A DNA stretch of 44,264 bases from Candidatus Latescibacterota bacterium. Its GTDB lineage: Bacteria > Latescibacterota > Latescibacteria > Latescibacterales > Latescibacteraceae. The stretch's first letter is position 1; every line of letters begins with the position of its first letter. Positions 26,048 to 35,716 of the stretch are shown here, one piece after another. The translations under genes were made by a program, and so were the position numbers. The DNA is taken from NCBI GenBank assembly GCA_016927495.1, contig JAFGMP010000256.1:1-44264 (forward strand), written 5' to 3'. The notes under the pieces are model-generated. The model was not told the DNA's origin and ran no database searches. It worked only from the letters and a program-made list of their open reading frames with translations.

Positions 26048-26797
26048 ATGAATTTGGAAGGAAAGGCAGTACTGGTTACCGGCGGGACAAAAGGTATCGG
26101 GGCAGCTACGGCACTTGAGTTTGCAAAAAACGGCGCTGATGTGGCAATTCTCGGCAGATATGATGATGACGAAGCAAAAAAGGTGAAAGCAGCCATTGAA
26201 AAATTAGACCGAACATGTGTGATGATTGTCGCAGATATGGGAAAGCCGGAAGATGCGACTCGGGCTGTGGGTGAAACAATTAAAGGGCTCGGGGGGATCG
26301 ATGTAATCATCCATAATGCAGGTGGCGGTTTTCCGGCCGGAATATTGGAAGTAACACCGGAAGAATGGTACCGTGCGTTCGATGTACATGTTCATGCAGC
26401 GTTCTTTCTCTGCCGTGCGGCGCTCCCTCACATGAAGAAAAAGGGCGAGGGTGCGATAGTGATGATGTCATCTGTAGCCGGGATTCAGGCTGGGCCGGGC
26501 TCAATTACCTATGGTGTTGTCAAGGGAGCTATTCCACAGTTTACCCGGTCACTGGCCCGCGAACTTGGAGATTTCAATATTCGTGTCAACTGTGTTGCAC
26601 CGGGTATCATACGAACCCGGTTCCATGAAAAAATGACACCCGAAGCAAAAAAACACAATATCGATAATCGTATCCCGCTACACCGTGAAGGCACTGCGCA
26701 GGATGTTGCAGAGACCGTCGTTTTCCTCGCTAAGAATGATTTCATTACCGGTGAACTGGTCGTTATCGATGGTGGCATGACCATGCGTATCGGGTAA
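26048..26797 (+). CDS. short-chain dehydrogenase/reductase (SDR, FabG-like)
   Basis: A 249-residue classical SDR. AAGGAAGG precedes the ATG. The cofactor motif TGGTKGIG is at 11-18, NAG at 90-92, and the catalytic set is S141 or S142, Y155 and K159 in the YGVVK motif. The C-terminal GELVVIDGGMTMRIG is typical. It would reduce or oxidise a sugar- or acyl-type ketone with NAD(P). It ends the plus-strand catabolic run and a strong terminator follows. FabG of fatty-acid synthesis has the same fold, but the neighbours make a sugar-type role likelier. Confidence 0.92.
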   Translation: MNLEGKAVLVTGGTKGIGAATALEFAKNGADVAILGRYDDDEAKKVKAAIEKLDRTCVMIVADMGKPEDATRAVGETIKGLGGIDVIIHNAGGGFPAGILEVTPEEWYRAFDVHVHAAFFLCRAALPHMKKKGEGAIVMMSSVAGIQAGPGSITYGVVKGAIPQFTRSLARELGDFNIRVNCVAPGIIRTRFHEKMTPEAKKHNIDNRIPLHREGTAQDVAETVVFLAKNDFITGELVVIDGGMTMRIG

Positions 26798-26881
26798 AAT
26801 TGAAATGAAGTTGAAGTTCATCTATTTTTAACTATTAAATACTGGGTAACAGTATATTGCAGTACTCTTCAATTTGATATC

Positions 26882-26909
26882 AAGAGCCCCTCGACGCGAG
26901 GGGCTCTTT
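26882..26909. terminator. bidirectional rho-independent terminator
   Basis: The stem AAGAGCCCCTCG / CGAGGGGCTCTT with a three-base loop (ACG) is followed by TTTCTGCATTTTTA on the plus strand. It lies between the convergent SDR and RND genes and can serve both. Confidence 0.88.
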
Positions 26910-26952
26910 CTGCATTTTTATTCTTTTTTATTAGTTGTTTTTTCCGAATAAA

Positions 26953-29900
26953 TTATAAACACTCGGGACGTGGACGCCTGTGTTTTTCAAAATACTCTTC
27001 TTTTCTTCCGAGAATCATATACATGGACGGTACAACCACAAGAGTGAGGATAGTTGCTACTGTCAGACCATAAATAACTGCTATAGCCATCGGCGCCCAC
27101 CATTGCGATGACGAACCGCCGGCGGTAAACCTGAGAGTGTGAACATTGAATGACCATCCGGTTGCAAGCGGTACCAATCCGACAATTGTGGTAATAGCCG
27201 TGAGGATCACCGGTCTGAAACGTGTCTTTCCGGCTTCGATAATAGCTTCCATTTTTGATTTACCCCAACTGCGGAGCTTCATGGTATAATCGAGCAGCAC
27301 GATGGCATTATTCACCACGACACCGGCAAGACTTATCACACCTACGCCTGTCATAATGATCCCGAACGGCATATCGGAAATGAGCAGGCCCCAAAGTACA
27401 CCTATAACCGATAATATCACGCTCGAAAGTATGATAAACGGCAGAACGATCGAATCGAATTGACTGACAAGCACCATAGCGATGAGAAACAGGGCTGTCA
27501 TGAGCGCTTTACTCAAAAATTCAGAGGCTTCCTGAGATGCTTCGTCTTCTCCGCGGTATGTTAAATTATAACCGCCAGGCAATTTATAATTCGTAAGTTT
27601 CGTTTTAACATCATTGAGAACATCATTGGCAAGCCTGCCGTGGTTACTTCCTGTTATGGTAACAACACGTTTAAGGTCGGTACGGCGTATGGTGCCGAAT
27701 CCGGCGGCTGTTTCAATAGTTGACACGCTCGATAACGGTATCTGACGGCCTTCTTTGAAAATATAGATTTTATCGAGGTCCGGAACTGAATTACGGTCCT
27801 GTTTGGCGAAACGGACAGTAATGTCATAATCATCTTCCTCAACACGGAAATCGCCGGTATCATAACCGGTGATAGCGTTACGTACCGCCATTGCGATATC
27901 AAATGTTTTAACATCCAGTATTGCTGCTTTTTCACGATCCACCTGAACTCTGATTTCAGGTTTCGAGCTTTCAAAATCATCCTTAAGATCAACCAATCCG
28001 GGAATATCCTTAATAGTGTCACGAATGTTCTTCGATATTTCGCCAAGAAGCAGAAAATCGTCGCCGGCAATCTGAACTTCAACCGGTTCTCCTACCGGCG
28101 GACCGTTTTCCTCTTTGTCGAGTTCAACTTCCGCACCCGTGATATATTTAATTTTTTCTTTCGACTCCTCGAACGTTTTTAATGATGGCTGACTGCGTTT
28201 CTCAAAATCGACAAAATCCATATAAAGACGTGCTTCGTTCGGCGTGTCATACCCACCTCCAAGTCCTGACGAACTGGTCGAAACACCAACATTGGTGAGG
28301 ATTTCATTTATATCCGGAAATTCAGCGGCAGTTTTTTCGAGCTGTTTTGCTATTTCGTCGGTGGCATCCAGCCGCATGCCAACGGGCCCTTTAATATCGA
28401 TGAACATCGAGTCCGGATCTGTATTGGGAAATAATTCGACTCCATGACCAAATACCCCATACGCTGCAACAGTTATAATAAATACTAATACTGCCAGCGA
28501 TAGCGTTGTTTTAGGGAAAGTGACGGCTTTTATAAGAAGCCATTCATATTTGCTTAACACTCTTTCAAAAAAGCCGGGTGACTTGGAATGTTCTTCGGTT
28601 TTTTGATCTTTTACTCTCATAAACCGGAAACAAAGCACCGGATTTATTATAATCGCCACGAAAAGCGAAGCGAGTAGCGTTATGATAACGGTTATCGGCA
28701 AATATTTCATGAATTCGCCCATAATCCCCGGCCAGAAAATCATGGGAGCAAACGCAACCACTGTGGTAAGCGTCGAAGCTGCCACAGCTACCGCGACCTC
28801 GTTCGTAGCTTCCTCAGACCCGTGTTCGGCGTCCTTTCCCATGTGACGGTGACGATATATGTTTTCAACGATAACTATTGCATTATCGACAAGCATACCA
28901 AGCGCCATTATAAGGCTGAACAGCACGATAAAATTCAACGTTATACCCATCAGACTCAGGACAATAAATGTAATCAACATACTCAGCGGTATGGCTGTCG
29001 CCACAAACAGGGCATTGGCAACACCTAAAAACAGAAATATACAGAGCATTACAAGCACAAATCCGCTGATGATGTTATTCTCAAGATCCTCCACCATAAT
29101 TCGAATAAACTTTGATATGTCATTCTGTATTGATATATGTGTTCCTTTTGGCAGTAACGGTTCGCTTTCTTTTAATATTTCTTTCACAGTATCGGCTATA
29201 TAGACGATGTTTTCACCGGCCCGTTTGGTTATACCGATTGAAATTGATGGTTTACCATTGATACGGGCAATCGTTGTCCGGTCTTTGAATCCATATTCGA
29301 CATTCGCAATGTCACGTATGTATACCGGGCCATCCGGTGTAGCGGTAACAACAAGATCACCAAATGTGTACGGATTCTTGATTTCACCCGGAACACGGAC
29401 GGTATATGACATGTTGCCAATATCCATAGTACCGCCGGGAATAGTAACATTCTCGTTCATTATTGCCCCGGTCACATCGAACATCCCAAGGTTGTAATCC
29501 TTGAGGCGTTTCGGATCGACATTGATCTGAACCTCACGTTCCAGGTCGCCGGTTACCTTGGCTTCGAGAACACCCTGAATGGTCTCGAAGTCATCGGAGA
29601 GGTCGTCCGCAACTTTTTTGAGTTTAACCAGATCATAATCCGCAGTGAGTACGACATTCATGATCGGCATGTTCTCAAAATCAATTTCGGTTACGACAGG
29701 ATCCTCTGCTTCATCGGGAAGATCGGGTTTGGCGGTATCGACTTTATCCTTGACACGCTGAAGTGCAAAATCAAGATCGACATCCGGTTCAAATTCTACT
29801 GCGATAACGGAGAAACTTTCCGATGAACTTGATGTTATCTCTTTGACATCCTTGATATTTTTAAGTTCCTGTTCAATTTCTCGCGTTATGAGGGTTTCGA

Positions 29901-30075
29901 TATCTTCCGGAGAAACTCCCGGATAGATAGTTGTTATTATCATATATGGTATTTTAACATCCGGAGCAGCTTCTCTTGGAAGAGAAAAATAGCTGATAAG
30001 GCCCGTAATTGTCAAAAAAACGATAATAACAAAGACTGTGGTATATTTCCTTATGGCATATCCGGTTATACTCAT
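26953..30075 (-). CDS. RND efflux pump inner-membrane transporter (AcrB/HAE1-like)
   Basis: A 1040-residue RND transporter of normal length, with twelve predicted helices and two large periplasmic loops. The start reads MSITGYAIRKYTTVFVIIVF. Family motifs include REAAPDVKIPYMIITTIYPGV, SPEDIETLITREIEQEL and LVDNAIVIVENIYRH with its acidic residues in the helix-4 region, and a matching half near the C-terminus, VVVNNAIVLLDYTMKLR. It exports a drug-like, lipid or other amphipathic substrate using the proton gradient. It overlaps the adaptor gene by four bases (ATGA). TetR, TolC and adaptor genes lie upstream on the same strand. Confidence 0.96.
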   Translation of the reverse strand: MSITGYAIRKYTTVFVIIVFLTITGLISYFSLPREAAPDVKIPYMIITTIYPGVSPEDIETLITREIEQELKNIKDVKEITSSSSESFSVIAVEFEPDVDLDFALQRVKDKVDTAKPDLPDEAEDPVVTEIDFENMPIMNVVLTADYDLVKLKKVADDLSDDFETIQGVLEAKVTGDLEREVQINVDPKRLKDYNLGMFDVTGAIMNENVTIPGGTMDIGNMSYTVRVPGEIKNPYTFGDLVVTATPDGPVYIRDIANVEYGFKDRTTIARINGKPSISIGITKRAGENIVYIADTVKEILKESEPLLPKGTHISIQNDISKFIRIMVEDLENNIISGFVLVMLCIFLFLGVANALFVATAIPLSMLITFIVLSLMGITLNFIVLFSLIMALGMLVDNAIVIVENIYRHRHMGKDAEHGSEEATNEVAVAVAASTLTTVVAFAPMIFWPGIMGEFMKYLPITVIITLLASLFVAIIINPVLCFRFMRVKDQKTEEHSKSPGFFERVLSKYEWLLIKAVTFPKTTLSLAVLVFIITVAAYGVFGHGVELFPNTDPDSMFIDIKGPVGMRLDATDEIAKQLEKTAAEFPDINEILTNVGVSTSSSGLGGGYDTPNEARLYMDFVDFEKRSQPSLKTFEESKEKIKYITGAEVELDKEENGPPVGEPVEVQIAGDDFLLLGEISKNIRDTIKDIPGLVDLKDDFESSKPEIRVQVDREKAAILDVKTFDIAMAVRNAITGYDTGDFRVEEDDYDITVRFAKQDRNSVPDLDKIYIFKEGRQIPLSSVSTIETAAGFGTIRRTDLKRVVTITGSNHGRLANDVLNDVKTKLTNYKLPGGYNLTYRGEDEASQEASEFLSKALMTALFLIAMVLVSQFDSIVLPFIILSSVILSVIGVLWGLLISDMPFGIIMTGVGVISLAGVVVNNAIVLLDYTMKLRSWGKSKMEAIIEAGKTRFRPVILTAITTIVGLVPLATGWSFNVHTLRFTAGGSSSQWWAPMAIAVIYGLTVATILTLVVVPSMYMILGRKEEYFEKHRRPRPECL

Positions 30076-31187
30076 TGTACAGTTCCTTCCCCCAAATCTG
30101 CGATGTATTCACCCGTAACATTGATTTTCTCTCCGGTTACGAGATCCTGCTGGCCTTTAACTATAACGCGGTCGCCGGGATTAATTCCATTAATGATACG
30201 TATCATGGTATCGTTGGCTGAGCCAATCTGAACTGTTCTTTCTTCAGCAGTTTTATCATCACGGGCGACGAAAACACTGCGGCCTTTTTGTGATTCAACA
30301 AGAGCATTCAACGGTATCATTATCGCATTCGCATGAATCTGCCTTAAAATCTGTGCGTTACCCATAGTTCCCGCTCTGATAAGGCCTTCACTGTTATGTA
30401 TATTAATTTCAGCGAGGAATGTTCTGACCGATGTGCTTGCTTCAGGCGAAATATAATTTATACGACCATTAAAAACCTTCTCCGGAATTGCGTCCAACCT
30501 GATGGATACGGTATTACCCTCTTTAAAAAGCACAATGTGTTTTTCCGGAATTCCGGCCTGAACTTTTACCTGGCTCATATCGATAATCCTGAATGCGGGA
30601 GAACCCGGACTCAGTATATCGCCAACTTCCACATTTTTCACCGTTACAAGTCCGGCAAACGGGGCTTTCAGCGTTGAATCCTCAAACTGCTTCTTTGCCA
30701 TATCGAATGAGCTTTGAGCTGTTGCAAGCTGTAGTTTTGCACCGTCGTACTGTGCTTCGGTGATTGTGCCGTCATTTAAGAGTTTTGTGCTCCGTTCAAA
30801 TTCGGTTTTCTGGTAATCGAGATTTGCCTTCGCCTGATCATATACGGCTTTAAGAAGCACATCATCGGTTTCAAGAAGTGTCATGCCATTTGAAACACGG
30901 TCACCTTTATCAACATAAATTTTTGTGACTTTTCCGCCGGATGTAAGACCGAGATTGACTTCTTTGTTCGGCTTTACCACCACAGGCAGGGTTATATAAT
31001 CCTCAAATGAGGATGATACTACAGTGTAAATCTCAACATTGGTTACTTTTGTGAAATTTGTTTCCGTTTCGATATTTACAGCGCTATCGGTATTGATATT
31101 AGCCTGCTGACTTTCTTTACCACAACCGGCTGATAAAATCAATAGCAATACCACAAGAAACATCCCATTGAATAAAACTTTTTTCAT
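30072..31187 (-). CDS. RND periplasmic adaptor (membrane fusion) lipoprotein
   Basis: A 371-residue HlyD/AcrA-like adaptor. I chose the start at 31187, with AAAGGGAA before it; the frame extends eleven residues further. The N-terminus MKKVLFNGMFLVVLLLILSA ends in a lipobox-like SAGC, so it is anchored as a lipoprotein. The lipoyl domain reads NLGLTSGGKVTKIYVDKGDRV and continues after a short alpha-hairpin with KAPFAGLVTVKNVEVGD, the standard pair. A beta-barrel domain follows. It links the inner-membrane pump to TolC. It lies between the TolC gene, with a 16-base gap, and the RND gene, with a four-base overlap. Confidence 0.93.
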   Translation of the reverse strand: MKKVLFNGMFLVVLLLILSAGCGKESQQANINTDSAVNIETETNFTKVTNVEIYTVVSSSFEDYITLPVVVKPNKEVNLGLTSGGKVTKIYVDKGDRVSNGMTLLETDDVLLKAVYDQAKANLDYQKTEFERSTKLLNDGTITEAQYDGAKLQLATAQSSFDMAKKQFEDSTLKAPFAGLVTVKNVEVGDILSPGSPAFRIIDMSQVKVQAGIPEKHIVLFKEGNTVSIRLDAIPEKVFNGRINYISPEASTSVRTFLAEINIHNSEGLIRAGTMGNAQILRQIHANAIMIPLNALVESQKGRSVFVARDDKTAEERTVQIGSANDTMIRIINGINPGDRVIVKGQQDLVTGEKINVTGEYIADLGEGTVQ

Positions 31188-31203
31188 TTTTTTATTCCCT
31201 TTC

Positions 31204-32556
31204 TTATGAGTCGGTATCAAGAATTCCTAAATTTCTCTTGAGCATTATTTCCGCAATTGTTCCTTCATAGAGGGCAGCAACCATATTTGTACGGGCTACT
31301 TCCAGTGCAAGCTGGGCATCCAGTACTTCAAGCTGGGTAGCTTTACCGTTTTTATAAAGAGATTCCGCCATTTCCAGCGCTTTTCCCGCTTCCTCCACAT
31401 TCATGCGCTGGCTTTCTATGGTTTTGACAGCCTTGCGAAGGTTTAAAACACTCTCCTGAACTTCTATCAGCACAGCATCATGAGTCTTTTTGTAATCTGT
31501 TTTCGCTTTGTAGTAATCTGTTTTGGCCTGTTTGTATTTCGAATAATTCTTTAAACCGCTGAAAATCGGGAATGACAGTGTAACACTTGCTGTCCAGTAA
31601 CGGTTCCAGTCTTCTGCCTCATATCTGAAAATATCAAAATTACCGGCGTAAGCAAATGTCGACCCGGCGGTCAGTGTCGGTAAAAAATCCCCCTTTGCGA
31701 TATTTATTGCCTTGTCATAAAGGTCGACACTATATTCGCTGACTTTAAGGTCGGGACGACTCTCCAGAGCGGTTTCAAATGAAGCGATAGCAAAAAGTGT
31801 CGTGTCGGGCTCAGAAAAAGAACCCGAAACGCTTAACGGATCATCGGGAGATACCCCCATAACCTCTTTTAGCTTGAGCTGTGCCACTGTTACCTGGTTT
31901 TCGGCTGCCAGCAGATCAGGTTTCATATTAGACACCTGGACACGGGCACGAAGAAGATCGTATTCGGTTGCACTTCCTGCATCGTGCAATGTCTTCACAT
32001 TATTCAGATGTTTTTCCGCCTGAGCAAGAGACTCTCTATTTATTGAAAGCATTTCTTCGGCAAGTAATACAGAATTAAATGCCTGAACGACTCCGGCAAC
32101 AACATTCTGCTTCACAGTCAGAAGTGTTTTCTCAGAAATATTTTTATAAATTTTTGCCGCTTTCAATGCTGTGCCCACTTTCCCGCCTACATAGATAGGT
32201 TGAGTCAATGTAGCCCCGAGATTCATAGTATTATCAGTTCCTACTTTCAGACGGTTTTTCTGTAATACACCATCGCTGTCCGGAAACGATATTACGAAAA
32301 CCATCGGTTTAAGGTTACGCTCATAATTCCAGTTGCCGTTGATCTGCGGGAAAGCAGCCGATGCCGCTTCGGTTATTTGAAAATCAGCTTTAATTCTTTC
32401 TTCCTGCGCATTTGAAATTTCCCTGTTGTTCTCCAGTGATATTGAAATCGCACGTTCCATGGTCAGGTTTAAAAACTTGTCGGTCTGAGCCATTCCTGCG
32501 TGCGGGAATAAACTGATAAGAAGAAAAACAACGATACCGAGCAGTTTATTGCTCAC
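31204..32556 (-). CDS. TolC-family outer-membrane efflux protein
   Basis: A roughly 450-residue outer-membrane channel. I chose the GTG at 32556, which has AAGGAGG six bases before it; a TTG at 32562 is also in frame. The signal peptide ends near GMAQT. Two OEP repeats are visible: ISLENNREISNAQEERIKAD near the start with GATLTQPIYVGG, and ASVTLSFPIFSGLKNYSKYK in the second half, then the long coiled helices. TolC trimers form the exit duct for the RND pump. The gene overlaps the end of the TetR gene by 11 bases, so one transcript probably carries all four genes. Confidence 0.94.
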   Translation of the reverse strand: MSNKLLGIVVFLLISLFPHAGMAQTDKFLNLTMERAISISLENNREISNAQEERIKADFQITEAASAAFPQINGNWNYERNLKPMVFVISFPDSDGVLQKNRLKVGTDNTMNLGATLTQPIYVGGKVGTALKAAKIYKNISEKTLLTVKQNVVAGVVQAFNSVLLAEEMLSINRESLAQAEKHLNNVKTLHDAGSATEYDLLRARVQVSNMKPDLLAAENQVTVAQLKLKEVMGVSPDDPLSVSGSFSEPDTTLFAIASFETALESRPDLKVSEYSVDLYDKAINIAKGDFLPTLTAGSTFAYAGNFDIFRYEAEDWNRYWTASVTLSFPIFSGLKNYSKYKQAKTDYYKAKTDYKKTHDAVLIEVQESVLNLRKAVKTIESQRMNVEEAGKALEMAESLYKNGKATQLEVLDAQLALEVARTNMVAALYEGTIAEIMLKRNLGILDTDS

Positions 32557-33214
32557 TGCCAACCTCCTTTTTCCGGGCTATTCCGTTGAAAAGCATATCA
32601 ATAAAAATATCTATTTTACTATATAAATCCTGCTCTGTGGTGCACTCCCACCTCGAAAACATCATATTCTCGCTTGCCCCATGAATCATACCGTAAATGG
32701 ATCTTGAATCCAGGTTTCTTAATTCGCCCTGCTTAATTGCGCCATCAATACGATTTATTACTTTCTGATCATGTTCTTCATGAGCTGAGCAAAATTCACG
32801 TGCTTTATCCGGCGAAAGAGACCTGAAAAAAGCCGCATGCTGCACAATAAAAATCTGTAAGAATTCTTTGTCAGAGAAAGAAAATGATGCTAATTTTTGA
32901 AGAAATAGACGTAATTCTTCTTTAAATGGAATTCCTTCATTAAGAATTTCTTCAACAAATTCATCTATCTTGGATGTTTTTTCTTTCATAATGGTATAGA
33001 GCAAATCTTCCTTGTTATTGAAATACAAGTAAAGAGCGCCTTTTGAAAATTCTGCCTCCTGTGCTATTTCATCGAGTGTGGCGTTAAAAAAGCCTTTTTT
33101 TGCAAAAACACGGGTTGCTGCATCGAGAATATCCTGTCGATGGGCTAATTTTTCCCGTTCCCGACGTGAAAGAATTTCATGATTTTGATCTTTATCTAAA
33201 GAAAATTCCGCCAT
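32546..33214 (-). CDS. TetR-family transcriptional regulator of the RND operon
   Basis: A 222-residue regulator. The N-terminal helix-turn-helix (about 18-65) reads HRQDILDAATRVFAKKGFFN, then ATLDEIAQEAEFSKGALYLY, then FNNKEDLL. The C-terminal ligand domain is all-helical. It is first in a four-gene operon with TolC, adaptor and pump, and would repress it until a substrate binds. Four ACTGGT-type half-sites lie in the 170 bases upstream. Which ligand releases it is not readable. Confidence 0.93.
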   Translation of the reverse strand: MAEFSLDKDQNHEILSRREREKLAHRQDILDAATRVFAKKGFFNATLDEIAQEAEFSKGALYLYFNNKEDLLYTIMKEKTSKIDEFVEEILNEGIPFKEELRLFLQKLASFSFSDKEFLQIFIVQHAAFFRSLSPDKAREFCSAHEEHDQKVINRIDGAIKQGELRNLDSRSIYGMIHGASENMMFSRWECTTEQDLYSKIDIFIDMLFNGIARKKEVGSEQ

Positions 33215-33251
33215 AATACCTCCGATATGTTTTCAGCCATATGCAATGATA

Positions 33252-33403
33252 AATTAAAAATAACCAGTCATTTATATAGCTATAATAATAAAATAATAAC
33301 TGACTGGTTAGTCATAATATATACTGGTTAGTTATTATATGCAAGCTATTTTTTATCCATAGTAAAAAAACATTAATAAATCTTATTTGGACTGGTCAAA
33401 TTC
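33252..33403. promoter_or_regulatory. probable TetR operator cluster (ACTGGT half-sites)
   Basis: ACTGGT or its complement occurs at 33263-33268, 33303-33308, 33323-33328 and 33391-33396. The second lies in a dyad TGACTGGTTAGTCA (33301-33314, five-base arms). A wider dyad joins AATAACT (33294-33300) to AGTTATT (33330-33336). They sit directly upstream of the TetR gene, in AT-rich DNA suited to a promoter. Autoregulation is inferred. Confidence 0.6.
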
Positions 33404-33591
33404 AATAAATACGACGGATATTTATCTCTATTATGGTGTATGACTGTTTTTGAAGAAAAATAATTCCATAAATTTTGAAATAGTTGGAGTAACAGTTAAC
33501 TTTCGATTTAGTCTTGACCTGCCCGTATATTATGAGTACAATATGTCGGGTGGAATTATTCAATCGATTTTTTTCAGAAGGGTATTGACTC

Positions 33592-34674
33592 ATGAAAACA
33601 AAATCATTCAAGGGAATGAAATGCCGAAGAATGGGAAATTCCGGGCTGTGGGTTTCGGAGATTGGGTTGGGAACATGGAAATGGGGTGACCCGAGCTATG
33701 ACGGTTCACGTGTTGGCGACCATCAAGGATTCGACATACTGGACCGTGCTCTCGAACTCGGAATTATTCACTGGGATACCGCGAACTCCTATAATATTGC
33801 ATCGGGCAATTCGGAACGTTTACTTGGGCGCTATTTTGCTTGCCGTCCGTCATCCGCTCGTGACCAGGTTGTTCTCGCCACAAAAATTACCAATTCAGCA
33901 CGTGAAGAACATGAAATGGAACGTGAATTTTCACCTAATGAGCGGGGTTCATCACGAAAATATATCATGCAGGAAACCGAACGCTGCCTCGACCGTCTTC
34001 AAACCGATCGCATCGATATACTTTATATACACTCCCCGTCAATCATGGAAGACGGTTCATGGGAAACTCCTCTCGAGGAAACGTATGGGGCTTTAAACGA
34101 TCTCATCAGTTTGGGCATGGTCAATTATATTGCCGTTTCAAATCGTACCGCCAAACAGCTTGAAGAAGAAATTGCCGCTCTTGCCGGAGTTGCTACCAAT
34201 ACTTCGAGACGTATCATAGCGGTTCAGAACTGGTACAATCTTGCAGAGCGAAACAAAGTAACCACCGAGGGTAAAGACAGATTGGAGGGAGACGAAAAAG
34301 CATTTCTCGATTTTGTCGCACGGAAAAACATCGGACTTATACCTTTCTTCCCGCTTGCGAGCGGTCTTTTGACCGGACGGTATCGCAGAGACAGCATCGA
34401 CACATCCGGCCGTATCGTTACAGACGGTGATATGTGGAAAGAAATGTTTCTCACCGACCGCAATTTTGATCTTATCGAGGGGCTCGATACCATAGCGAAG
34501 CGTAAAGGGTGCTCGATAGCTCAGCTTGCAATCGCCTGGCTTTTATCACATGAGGTCGTTTCATCGGTTATTGCCGGAGTCACCAAACTCGAACAACTCG
34601 AAGACAATGCAAAAGCATCTTCTGTCGAACTCATGGAATCGGACATGAGAGAGATAGATGAATTAACCGTATGA
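33592..34674 (+). CDS. aldo/keto reductase (K+ channel beta-subunit / YghZ-like)
   Basis: A 360-residue TIM-barrel oxidoreductase. The catalytic tetrad is D62, Y67, K98 and H147 (WDTANSYN, ATKI, LYIHSPS). It starts MKTKSFKGMKCRRMGNSGLW with GAAGGG upstream. The C-terminal region has IAQLAIAWLLSHEVVSSVIAG, a typical NADP-binding end. Such enzymes reduce aldehydes, ketones or sugars with NADPH. It is divergent from the TetR operon, and the intergenic region holds the TetR-like half-sites, so co-regulation is possible. Substrate unknown. Confidence 0.92.
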   Translation: MKTKSFKGMKCRRMGNSGLWVSEIGLGTWKWGDPSYDGSRVGDHQGFDILDRALELGIIHWDTANSYNIASGNSERLLGRYFACRPSSARDQVVLATKITNSAREEHEMEREFSPNERGSSRKYIMQETERCLDRLQTDRIDILYIHSPSIMEDGSWETPLEETYGALNDLISLGMVNYIAVSNRTAKQLEEEIAALAGVATNTSRRIIAVQNWYNLAERNKVTTEGKDRLEGDEKAFLDFVARKNIGLIPFFPLASGLLTGRYRRDSIDTSGRIVTDGDMWKEMFLTDRNFDLIEGLDTIAKRKGCSIAQLAIAWLLSHEVVSSVIAGVTKLEQLEDNAKASSVELMESDMREIDELTV

Positions 34675-34681
34675 TTATAAG

Positions 34682-34710
34682 CAAGGGCAGATTTTATTAA
34701 TCTGCCCTTG
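34682..34710. terminator. stem-loop between convergent genes
   Basis: The stem CAAGGGCAGATT / AATCTGCCCTTG with a five-base loop is a strong inverted repeat between the aldo/keto reductase and the convergent TPR gene. The T-run after it is weak on the plus strand. Confidence 0.65.
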
Positions 34711-34789
34711 TATGAAAGAATACATCGTATGTTATGAAGAAAAAGTACTATTTACGTTATGGAATTAACATAAATCGGGGTAATATTTC

Positions 34790-35701
34790 TCACTGATTGG
34801 AATTCTGCTGCTGTTTTTGACGGGTTTCCCATTCCTTTTCGATTTCGATTTCTTCGAGTTTCTGATTGATTACTCCAATGAAATGTTCGGCATACGCCTT
34901 GGTCTCGATATTTTTTGCTGCGATATTATAATCATCGAGAGCTTCCTGATATTGTCCTTTGAGTCTTTTGTAATCTGCAACTATAACACGGGCTCTCGCA
35001 TGATTTTGGTTTTTCCCGAGAATCTCGATTGCCGCTTTGTAAGCGTCTTCCATCCTGCCGAGTTCTGACAGGGTCTGGGCACGGTAATACATATATTTAA
35101 TATCGCCTGGTTTCAGTTCGAGCGCTTTTTCATATGCGGAGAGTGCATCCTCTATGTTTTTCTGCTGGCGGTAAACAAAAGCAAGGGTTTCGTAAACCGT
35201 CTCCTGTTTGGGATCGATTTCTATGGATTTTTTGAGTTGAGATATGGCTTCGTCATACTTCTGAAGTTTGATCAGCACGCGGGCTTTACCCCAATAGAGA
35301 TAATAGTCATCGGGTGTTGTGGCAATGCTCTTGTCATAGGCGTTAATAGCTTTCTCGTCCTCATCAATTCTGGCAAGTGTGGACGGATACAACCTGAGCG
35401 CTTTCGTATGCCCCGGATCTTTATCGAGCGTCAATCCGAACTTTTCTGCAGCCCCTTTGTATTTGCCTTGTTTATTCAGTGCGAGACCGTGGGCAAACAA
35501 TGCTGATATGTTACGGTCATCGAGTTCATAAGCTTTCTGAAAATATCGTATGGAATCGTCATATTTACCCTCGCTGTAATATTTCAAACCCTCTTTGTAT
35601 GCGGTTCCGGACTCTTCATTGACGACAACCTCGGCATCCTGCGCGAATACAGCGCAAATCGACGTTAATATGATACAGATGATCAGCAAAAAGTATTTCA
35701 T
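34790..35701 (-). CDS. TPR-repeat periplasmic protein
   Basis: A 303-residue protein with a signal peptide (MKYFLLIICIILTSICAVFA) and about seven TPR units between 30 and 275, such as GLKYYSEGKYDDSIRYFQKA, DYYLYWGKARVLIKLQKYDE and IEDALSAYEKALELKPGDI. The tail is charged and Q-rich. It scaffolds protein contacts in the periplasm or at the membrane. It is the last gene of the ExbB-ExbD-ExbD-TonB block, 15 bases after TonB, so it may serve the Ton complex. A second TPR protein starts the same block. Confidence 0.88.
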   Translation of the reverse strand: MKYFLLIICIILTSICAVFAQDAEVVVNEESGTAYKEGLKYYSEGKYDDSIRYFQKAYELDDRNISALFAHGLALNKQGKYKGAAEKFGLTLDKDPGHTKALRLYPSTLARIDEDEKAINAYDKSIATTPDDYYLYWGKARVLIKLQKYDEAISQLKKSIEIDPKQETVYETLAFVYRQQKNIEDALSAYEKALELKPGDIKYMYYRAQTLSELGRMEDAYKAAIEILGKNQNHARARVIVADYKRLKGQYQEALDDYNIAAKNIETKAYAEHFIGVINQKLEEIEIEKEWETRQKQQQNSNQ

Positions 35702-35716
35702 TCTAAAACCTCAATT

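Noticed and set aside
33450-33689. A 79-codon open frame overlapping the start of the aldo/keto reductase
   Set aside because: It overlaps the reductase in another frame and has no family features.
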